A program made the position numbers and the translations under genes. The notes under the pieces are model-generated. The model searched no databases, was not told the DNA's origin, and was given only the letters and a program-made list of their open reading frames with translations. From NCBI RefSeq assembly GCF_041734735.1, contig NC_134896.1:52975394-53039393 (forward strand): a DNA stretch of 64,000 nucleotides, read 5' to 3'. Source of the stretch: Babylonia areolata. Lineage: Eukaryota; Mollusca; Gastropoda; Neogastropoda; Buccinidae. Positions 34,178 to 64,000 of this stretch are shown in pieces. Positions within the stretch are counted from its first letter, which is position 1; each line of letters starts with the position of its first letter.

Positions 34178-34404
34178 TATGGGGCTTAGTAGGTGGTGTC
34201 CTAAGTACGTTGAATCAGAACAGGCACCACTGAACACCACCAAAGTGACCTACATCAATGGTTCCCTGTGGACTGCCGATGCTGGAACTGTGACAGACGA
34301 ACCTGGGTGTGGCCGTGTATGGGGGAATCTAAATGAGTGGTGTGGGAGTAATGCCACTGAAATGGGGCAGATGATGAGGCAGCATTAAAAAAAAAAAAAA
34401 AAAA
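34178..34404 (+). mobile_element. SINE-D copy
   Basis: Starts GGGGCTTAGTAGGTGGTGTC and ends AATGCCACTGAAATGGGGC with a poly-A tail at 34386-34404. Contains ACTGTGACAGACGAACCTGG. Shorter by an internal segment than the copy at 17453. Confidence 0.75.
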
Positions 34405-34495
34405 GTCTGAAGAGTGTGATGCCTGGAAAGCACACGGCGAGATCACAACAACCAGGACAGGAAGACGTTATCACCACTGTGGTCCGCAATGTCCA

Positions 34496-34650
34496 AACGA
34501 ACAAGTCCGGCTACACCTTATCAATTTCTTTCTTGCTTAACAACCCAGCTAACAAGTCTGTCTACACTTCATCAATGGCTTCCTTGCTTACAACCCAGCT
34601 AACAGGTCTGTCTACACTTCATCAATGGCTTTCTTGCTTGCAACCCACAA
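34496..34650. repeat. Tandem repeat, about 54 bp, three units
   Basis: Units with AACAAGTCTGTCTACACTTC, ATCAATGGCTTCCTTGCTT and ACAACCCAGCT. Confidence 0.8.
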
Positions 34651-35040
34651 GGCCCTAACAGAGCTGAAACACTGCAAACATGAATCCTGTAGAACATGGA
34701 ATGAAAAAAAAGAACAAAAAAACAACCACACCTGGAAAAGAAAATAAGAAAAACAGGCACAAGTACAATTACATCCGTGCACATAAACCAAAGACTTGCC
34801 TCTGACATTGACCATTCCAGCAATCTAAAAGAAAAAAAAAAAAGAAAGAAAAAAGCAACTAACCTGATGGTCAACTCATTTACAAACCGGGCATTAACTG
34901 GCAAAAATGTAAGTAGAGGCCAACTGCAAAAACTGACAGAGTGGGTTTTTCTGAGTTTTATTTTTAAACAAGTTTTTTTTTAATACTTAAAACAGCATGC
35001 ACTGCACATGACAGTAAAATATGTGAGGAAAAGGGGCAAC

Positions 35041-36131
35041 TCTTCTTCTTTTTCTTCTCCCCACTCAACTGTGTGAAGAGCCATTGAGGCGCCACACGGA
35101 AGATCTGTTCACCATGCTCCTCCAGGTCAGTTTGTTGTGTGTCAAAGTCAGGGTCTCTGCAAATGTCTTCCTGTCCATTCTCCAATGTTGTCTGTCCATT
35201 CTCATTCTCCAGTGTGTTCTGTCCAATGTTGTCTGTCCATTCTCCAGTGTTGTCTGTCCATTCTCTAATGTGTTCTGTCCAATGTTGTCTGTCCATTCTC
35301 TAATGTTGTCTGTCCAAAGCTGTCTGTCCATTCTCCAATGTGTTCTGTCCAATGTTGTCTGTCCATTCTCTAATGTTGTCTGTCCATTCTCTAATGTGTT
35401 CTGTCCAATGTTGTCTGTCCATTCTCCAATGTGTTCTGTCCAATGTTGTCTGTCCATTCTCCAATGTGTTCTGTCCAATGTTGTCTGTCCATTCTCCAAT
35501 GTGTTCTGTCCAATGTTGTCTGTTCATTCTCCAATGTTGTCTGTCCAATGTTGTCTGTCCATTCTCAAATGTTGTCTGTCCAATGTTGTCTGTCCATTCT
35601 CCAATGTTGTCTGTCCAATGTTCTCTGTCCATTCTCCAATGTTGTCTGTCCAATGTTGTCTGTCCATTCTCCAATGTTGTCTGTCCAATGTTGTCTGTCC
35701 ATCAGTTGTTTGATGTTCTCTGTCCATTCTCCAATGTTGTCTGTCCAATGTTGTCTGTCCATTCTCCAATGTTGTCTGTCCAATGTTGTCTGTCCATCAG
35801 TTGTTTTGTTTTTCCCCCGTCTTCCCCTCAGTCTCCCTCCCTCAACAGTTCCTTGGAGAACGGTTTTAGCAAGGCTGTTGGATCTTGTTAGTGACCATAC
35901 CAACGAAACTTTCTTTTCTTAACTGATGTCATCAGATCTTCATAAGGTTTAATGTGCTGTTTGATGATTTAGAACACTTGCTCACTAGTGATGTGTATCA
36001 GTGTATCTGATGATGGCATCTTACGATAACACCCCATTTCCATGGCTTCAATTCTTCTTTCCAAATCGACTGTGAGGGTCCATGTCTTGTTTGTGTACAT
36101 CCTGTGCGCACGTATGCCTGTATCACACTGT
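35041..36131 (-). mobile_element. LINE reverse transcriptase end containing a minisatellite
   Basis: Minus strand, 36131-35880: TWTLTVDLERRIEAMEMGCY, HITSEQVF (stop) IKQHIKPYEDLMTSVKKRKF, RWYGH, then SNSLAKTVLQGTVEGG with RGRRGK, the well-known C-terminal end of an invertebrate non-LTR reverse transcriptase (LERRI..EMRC..GPYEDLL..KKRKLRWYGH..RGR). Downstream, 35170-35040 encodes DPDFDTQQTDLEEHGEQIFR and VAPQWLF, matching the usual end of such proteins. Between them the segment equivalent to WEDNIxEWTG is expanded into a minisatellite. It has in-frame stops and at least one shift. Confidence 0.75.
35170..35800. repeat. Minisatellite of mixed 21-bp and 14-bp units
   Basis: On minus, units GACAACATTGGAGAATGGACA (21 bp, encoding DNIGEWT) alternate with GACAACATTGGACA (14 bp) and a variant GAACACATTGG. 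Both steps are multiples of 7, so long open frames exist on both strands, none a gene. It appears seeded by the host LINE's DNIREWT codons. Confidence 0.85.
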
Positions 36132-36606
36132 TGTTCCTTTACATGATTATCCTGTGAAGGCTATGCAACAAAGGTGAGGCTGATAATCACGATCAACATT
36201 TCAACATCAAAACAAAAAAACAACAACAAAGAAACATATTAGGCAGGTTAGCCACAGAGTCACACAGCAGAACTTTATACAAAGGCTGACAGTGTTTACA
36301 CAAGTCCTTTGACCTGTAAACTACTCCTTTTTTTTTTTTTTTACAGTGAATCCATAGAAAGTGGTATCTGAACAGAAAATGATATGGTGAAATCAGTCAG
36401 ACTGTCACTTCTGTATGAACAATAATAACTAAAAGAAAGATCTACAGATTGTATCAGATATCTATCTTTAAAAGAAAACAAAAAAAGAAAAAAGAAAAGA
36501 ATGAGGAAGAAAAAACAAATTTTTCCTTTAAGTTTCAACAGCAAAACTGAAAATAAGAACCTTGTGAGAACAGGGAACAAGGCATGAGAAAATATCATTT
36601 TTGTAC

Positions 36607-37000
36607 ACTGCTGACATCAACACACCTCAACTGAAATGAAGCAAAATTCTACCCCCGAGGACTGGAACATCAACACACTTCAACTGAAACGAAGCAAAAT
36701 TCTACCCCCGATTGATGGGACCGAGGACTGGAACATCAACACACCTCAACTGAAACGAAGCAAAATTCTACCCCCGACTGATGGGACCGAGGACTGGAAC
36801 ATCAACACACTTCAACTGAAACGAAGCAAAATTCTACCCCCGATTGATGGGACCGAGGACTGGAACATCAACACACCTCAACTGAAACGAAGCAAAATTC
36901 TACCCCCGATTGATGGGACCGAGGACTGGAACATCAACACACCTCAACTGAAATGAAGCAAAATTCTACCCCCTATTGATGGGACCGAGGACTGGAAGCA
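36607..37000. repeat. Minisatellite, 66-bp unit, about six units
   Basis: Units with ACATCAACACACCTCAACTG, AAACGAAGCAAAATTCTACC and GATTGATGGGACCGAGGACT. Being divisible by three, the array stays open on plus (EDWNINTPQLKRSKILPP repeats), which is not evidence of a gene. Confidence 0.9.
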
Positions 37001-37630
37001 GAGATAGAGAAAACCCAAGGCGGGTGGAGGTGGAATGGGGGAGGGGTGGTGGTGGGGGGAGGGTCATGGGGGGGTAGAGGAAGTGGGGTTTGAAGGTTGG
37101 AAGACAAGATCAAGCAGGTAGATCACTACATATCAACACACAGATACACACACACACACACACAAAATAAATAAATTTTTAAAAAATTAAAAACCCCAAC
37201 CCAAAAATCCCTCTCATTAAATCTCAAAGCCAATGTCTATGAACAAAGACTCAAACAACTTGCAAATCTATCTTAACAGAAACACTTTCCGACCCTTACA
37301 ATACTGACAGAATAAGACATTCTAAATAACAAATTTGGTACCGTCTTTTGTAGGCATGAGATTCAGATAATATTGTTCTTTTGAGTGTGAAAGGCGCCAA
37401 CCCACAAAATAACTTATTTCTTCTTCACTTCTGTTTTCACAGTGTCGTCAAACCAAGCCTAGTCCTCTTTATTTTCCATTCCATAATCAATCTCTGCTGA
37501 ATTAAAAAATACATTATCTCTGCCTTTGTGAACTTCATTTTGTTGATGCAGTTTTTAGCGTATTGAAAAAATTGAAGTTATCCCTTCAGGTCATGATGTT
37601 TGGAAGCGGATGTTGTGTAAACATAACCAT
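37001..37630. other. Spacer with G-rich and CA-rich runs
   Basis: G-rich run at 37020-37090 and a short CA tract at 37146-37164. No gene recognised. Confidence 0.45.
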
Positions 37631-37689
37631 ATGTCAATAAGCTGAATTTTGAAAGCAGAGTAATGGAACACTTGTTCTTAAAAGGTTTG

Positions 37690-38115
37690 CTCTTTCAAAC
37701 ATGGATATCCTTGCGCTGGGACTATACGGCGTAGGGGCGCGTCCCCCGGGTGGCGGATGGGGGAGCCCTCCCTTTGGGGGTTGCACCAAATGATATGGAA
37801 TAAGGTGCCATGGACCCACATAGTCTAGGAGAAGGACAACTCTGATTTCAAACCCGGGCAGATGGAGTCTGTTAGCCTCAGCAAGGCAGTCCTTCCAAGA
37901 GAAGGAAAACTCCCAAGAGAAAACCCGGCCAACTGTAAACCATTACCAGAACAGGAGATCACCGAAGACGGCGCCACAGTGGCCTCTCTAAGGGGTGTGA
38001 TCTGGTCAAAACCGGCTGTGCACGCACTCTACGACACATGGCTACGCAGACAAACATGGGTATTTTTTGCTGATTACGGGGTCTGTGTTTCATCAACTGT
38101 ATGGACAACAGGTTG
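37690..38115 (+). mobile_element. GC-rich block, probably a retroelement 5' part
   Basis: Sharply higher GC than its surroundings, with CCCCGGGTGGCGG-type sequence and an open frame from 37862 (MESVSLSKAVLPREGKLP, then NPANCKPLPEQEITEDGATV). This resembles leader sequence of invertebrate non-LTR elements, but I see no diagnostic domain. Could instead be an unknown host exon. Confidence 0.3.
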
Positions 38116-38645
38116 ATTCTTTTTTTTTTCCATGAGTTTTTTTTCCCCAGCCCTTTCACTTTTCTCACTGAATTTATGTGAATCTCATGAGTGACCTCTG
38201 GGGCCCAGTTTGAGACAAACATCGAGTTAAAATCAGAAAAAATATCATGCCTGTTTTAAAAGAAATACTGGCCTCTGAAGCTGAAAAGTTGATAAACAGA
38301 TTATCAGGGATAATATTCCCTACCCTATAAATGAAATAAACAGATATATCAACATAAATAACACACACACACAAACACATAACAACAAACAAAGCAAATA
38401 AACAAAAAAACATACATGTGAACACATATATAAATACATATATTTAACCTCACATGCCTTTTGTTTCCACATAAAGCTTGTTTATAGAAAGCTTGTCAGT
38501 GATCACAGATTTTCAAACTTTTGTTAACACATGAAAACCGGGATGGCCACTCATGTCACTGTCACTTGAAGCAAGAGTGGAGAAGTAACCATGGCACACA
38601 GAGCAACAAAAACGATGGAACTGAAGTTCAATGAGATCACATTAT
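38116..38645. other. AT-rich spacer
   Basis: No gene or repeat family recognised; a short CA run at about 38364. Confidence 0.4.
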
Positions 38646-38649
38646 TGCA

Positions 38650-38855
38650 CTTATGAAAGGCATACAACCAGCGCACCACTTTCACAGACAACAGTCAGAT
38701 ATTTTTAACCCACACCCAGTGACTACCGCTGATGACTGCGTGCACGAATCGGATCGAGCAGCCATCTTCAGACACATCACCACCAGTCATACATCCAGAA
38801 GAGATGCCAAAGTCCTCATCGACTATGATGGACGAACAACAACACAACACTGATG
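38650..38855 (+). mobile_element. LINE C-terminal coding fragment
   Basis: Open frame ending TADDCVHESDRAAIFRHITT, SHTSRRDAKVLIDYDGRT and stop. The LIDYDGRT ending and upstream His-rich text are like the C termini of mollusc LINE ORFs next to a zinc finger. Family memory only. Confidence 0.4.
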
Positions 38856-40097
38856 AGTAAAATATTGTGGAAAGTGCGTGGAGAAAAACACAGTTCATGA
38901 TTTGTCTAATGACTTGCACAAGGAAAACAACAGTAAAATGTTTGTGCGTGGAACTCGTCATGGCACAAACTCTTACGTTGTCATAATTACTTACCTTAAA
39001 AAATCTTAAATACTGGGTGTGAAGAAAAAAAAAAGATGAGATATGAACTACATCAGTTAATCCAAATCATCTCTTTTACTCACTGTAGAAAATGAGTATT
39101 TGCCAAACCAAAAAACTGTGTGGTGCAACATTAACATTTCTACTTAATCAGTGAACTGAGCAGTCCATTTCAATCAACATGTTACTGTTTTAATACCTTG
39201 GCATTTTTGTAGTCATATACAGAGGCAATCTTTGCAATCATGTTTATTTCAATTCTAATCAATTCTTGTTGTTTTCACAACTTGATGGATTTGATAATTC
39301 ATTCATAACAAAATCTACAAACTTTTATGAAAGCATCACACAGAAAACTACAAGGAAATAGCTCATTCTTGTAAATTGAAACCCTTCATTCTAATGTTCA
39401 CACACAGCAAATACATTGTGTAGACAGAACAGTCCATCAATAATATCTTTTTTCGTTTTTTTTTCATTTATTTTTTATTTTTGTCATGCATGCCATCATC
39501 CATGAAACTATATTTACAAACTGGAAAACACAATGACACAATTTTGCTCTTACAGCAAGGATCTGAAACACTTTTGACGTCTGAAATAGCCAGACAGCTT
39601 TGCGTCCCCACTAACTAAAATCATATTCTTTTTCTGACCGGCTTCAGAAAATTCCAGATTGAGGAGTTCCAGGTTCAGATGGTATGTCCTAACACTCAGC
39701 CTGTCAGAAAGTTCACCACAACAAAAAGGAAACTACACAAAACCTGGAACTTCACCTTGAGTATTGAAGGGTTTGTTTCCCACGAGAATTTTATCCACAT
39801 GCATGGAAACAACAATCATAGTTGGTGGATTAGGTTGTGGTGGCAGCATGGAACAATGCAGTGGCCACCTATCATGAACCTGTCTGGTGGAGAAAAGGTC
39901 AATGCAATGTACTATTCGCTGTTCTTAAGTTCACTGCATGATGCTGAGAGTCATGCCTGCAACAAGAACATGCTTGCATTCAGCACACACCTGAAGAACT
40001 CCTTTTGTCATCGAGAAGAAAGTTTGTGACCTAATAATCACCACACACCTCGTTAAAATATATTTTTCCCTTAAAAGTAATTCTTCCCTTGTTTTTT
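38856..40097. other. Spacer downstream of atlastin
   Basis: AT-rich unique sequence. A 116-aa plus-strand open frame at 39679-40029 shows no recognised motif and no partner exons. Confidence 0.4.
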
Positions 40098-40103
40098 TTT
40101 ATT
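40098..40103 (-). terminator. Candidate atlastin polyadenylation signal
   Basis: AATAAA on the minus strand about 200 nt after the atlastin stop, followed by a GU-rich stretch (GAGGTGTGTGGTG) about 55 nt further on. Confidence 0.55.
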
Positions 40104-40302
40104 GGGTATATACATCAGCAAATCAAGTGATGTATTTTTCTAGTGCTTATCATTAGTAAAACAATCCAAACAATTTTAAGGGCATAACTGTCATTTCTTG
40201 CTGGATCATAAAACTTTTTAGGGAGGGGAAAAAAAACAACAAAAAAAACATTGGCTCAAACAATCAGTAACTCAAAGTAAGGTAGTACAGATCACAATGA
40301 TT

Positions 40303-62260
<21,958 letters not shown>

Positions 62261-62270
<10 letters not shown>

Positions 62271-62965
62271 CTGAAACCACAGGGCAACAGAATATGTCAG
62301 TACTATCGCTGTATGTGTATACAGAGCGGCCCTGAAACCACAGGGCAACAGAATATGTCAGTATTATCAGTGTATGTGTATACAGAGCCGCCCTGAAACC
62401 ACAGGGCAACAGAATATGTCAGTATTATCAGTGTATGTGTATACAGAGCGGCCCTAAAACCACAGGGCAACAGAAAATGTCAGTGTTATCAGTGTATGTG
62501 TATACAGAGCGGCCCTAAAACCACAGGGCAACAGAATATGTCAGTATTACCAGTGTATGTGAAAACAATCAGAACCGCCCTGAAACCACAGGGCAACAGA
62601 ATATGTCAGTACTATCGCTGTATGTGTATACAGAGCGGCCCTGAAACCACAGGGCAACAGAATATGTCAGTATTATCAGTGTATGTGTATACAGAGCGGC
62701 CCTAAAACCACAGGGCAACAGAATATGTCAGTATTATCAGTGTATGTGTATACAGAGCGGCCCTAAAACCACAGGGCAACAGAATATGTCAGTATTATCA
62801 GTGTATGTGTATACAGAGCGGCCCTGAAACCACAGGACAACAGAAAACGTCAGTGTTATCAGTGTATGTGTATACAGAGCCACCCTGAAACCACAGGACA
62901 ACAGAATGTGTCAGTATTATCAGTGTATGTGTATACAATCACAGCCAACCTGAAACGACAGGACA
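62261..62965. repeat. Minisatellite, about 61 bp, 11-12 units, carrying acceptor copies
   Basis: Unit GCGGCCCTGAAACCACAGGG, CAACAGAATATGTCAGTATT, ATCAGTGTATGTGTATACAG. On minus each holds TTGCCCTGTGGTTTCAG/GGCCGC, identical through the acceptor to the true 3' splice site of exon 62136-62270. Confidence 0.93.
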
Positions 62966-62984
62966 ACAAAAAATGTCAGTATTA

Positions 62985-63455
62985 TCATGTCTGTATTGTC
63001 AGAAAGTGCTGCTGTCCAAAAGAAGACTGTAATCATGTCTGTATTGTCAGAAGGTGCTGCTGTCTGAAAGAAGACTGTAATCATGTCTGTATTGTCAGAA
63101 AGTGCTGCTGTCCGAAAGAAGACTGTAATCATGTCTGTATTGTCAGAGAGTGCTGCTGTCCGAAAGAAGACTGTAATCATGTCTGTATTGTCAGAAAGTG
63201 CTGCTGTCCGAAAGAAGACTGTAATCATGTCTGTATTGTCAGAAAAGCTGCTGTCCGAAAGAAGACTGTAATCATGTCTTAGGGTATTGTCAGAAAGTGC
63301 TGCTGTCCGAAAGAAGGCTGTAATCATGTCTGTATTGTCAGAAAGTGCTGCTGTCCGAAAGAAGACTGTAATCATGTCTGTATTGTCAGAAAGTGCTGCT
63401 GTCCGAAAGAAGACTGTAATCATGTCTGTATTGTCAGAAAGTGCTGCTGTCCACA
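62985..63455. repeat. Minisatellite, 48-bp unit, about ten units
   Basis: Unit TGCTGCTGTCCGAAAGAAGA, CTGTAATCATGTCTGTATTG, TCAGAAAG. Divisible by three, so open on both strands (CCPKEDCNHVCIVRK on plus; TAALSDNTDMITVFFR on minus). It adjoins but differs from the 61-bp array. No exon boundary seen in it. Confidence 0.93.
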
Positions 63456-64000
63456 AGAAGACAAAGGAATGAGCAACACTGGTGTACTGGTATGTTATCT
63501 GTGTGGTTCATTTTGCTGCATAAAAAAGTGTGATTGCACTGACTTTACTCCATTGTTGTATGGAACAGTCTGCTGGTACAAAATGATAGTATACTCTGAC
63601 ACACCCATATATGCATGCATCCAAGCATACATACATGAATCTACACACATGCACACACACCCCCCCCCCCCCACACACACACACACACACAAACACACAC
63701 GCACCCTCTCACATTACTCAGAAAGTCAACTGGCAAACAGATCAATGTGTGGATCAATATAAACAACAACAACAAAACAACAGGTGAGTGGCAATTACTT
63801 GATTTGTTAAGTCAGTACAAATATTTCACTGCTAAAACTAGTTACATGATTCTGAGAAGAGGTTTTTATTTTTGCCTTTTTTTTTCAGGTAAATAGTAAT
63901 CAAATGAAATTAAATAATATACAATAAAGAATACAGAAAAAACAACATAAAACTGAAGTCCATTTGATGGCCCACGTTGCCACTCACCACCAATGTTCAC
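63456..64000. other. Atlastin intron to the right edge
   Basis: Poly-C and CA runs at 63660-63695, otherwise AT-rich. The upstream P-loop exon of atlastin was looked for here on the minus strand and not found. Confidence 0.5.

Noticed and set aside
35065-35922. Open frames of 124-209 aa on both strands
   Set aside because: Arise from 21/14-bp minisatellite units inside a LINE fragment.
39679-40029. 116-aa plus-strand frame
   Set aside because: No recognised motif, no partner exons, and lies just downstream of the atlastin 3' end on the other strand.
63960-64000. Donor-like GGTGAGTGG on minus as the end of the atlastin P-loop exon
   Set aside because: The next exon starts in phase 0, and the phase-0 reading into this site has a TGA, so it cannot join.

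Overview
The window is nuclear DNA of an animal, most likely a gastropod mollusc. The reasons are interrupted genes with GT-AG introns, AT-rich non-coding DNA full of CA/GT and TA microsatellites, and several tRNA-derived SINE families with shared central domains of the kind known from molluscs. The species call is inference. No prokaryotic features were seen.

Four protein genes can be reconstructed by joining exons with consensus splice sites and continuous phase. (1) A small 94-residue single-pass membrane protein lies on the minus strand (4372-5728, two exons); I do not recognise its family. (2) RNASEH2C, the C subunit of RNase H2, lies on the plus strand (5776-10332, four exons, 153 aa). 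Its start codon is only 47 bp from that of gene 1, so the two are head to head over one bidirectional promoter. (3) ATXN3 (ataxin-3) lies on the minus strand (14645-25608, seven coding exons, 342 aa), with a Josephin domain, three ubiquitin-interacting motifs and no polyglutamine tract. (4) Atlastin lies on the minus strand (40303-62270, the last twelve coding exons, 455 aa). Its N-terminal P-loop exon or exons lie beyond the right edge.

The rest is introns and spacers built from repeats: SINE families called here A to F, non-LTR (LINE) fragments, a TTAA-flanked piggyBac-type foldback MITE, a shrunken pogo/Tigger-type transposon, and many minisatellites. About 14.5 kb between ATXN3 and atlastin (25.6-40.1 kb) holds LINE/SINE debris, several minisatellites and one doubtful orphan exon.

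The most striking pattern is that many local tandem repeats in atlastin, and one duplicate in ATXN3, include a splice junction plus the adjoining few to tens of bases of exon. The result is runs of decoy acceptors (52-bp array at 59.2-61.6 kb, about 61-bp array at 62.3-63.0 kb, about 60-bp array at 40.4-41.65 kb), decoy donors (45.6-46.7 kb, 53.5-54.3 kb) and displaced copies (44.3 kb, 44.6-45.1 kb, 19.5 kb). A second notable item is a short dispersed element, called SD here, that has an almost perfect 5' splice site near one end and an ATGGC motif upstream. It occurs at least seven times, mostly inside atlastin introns.
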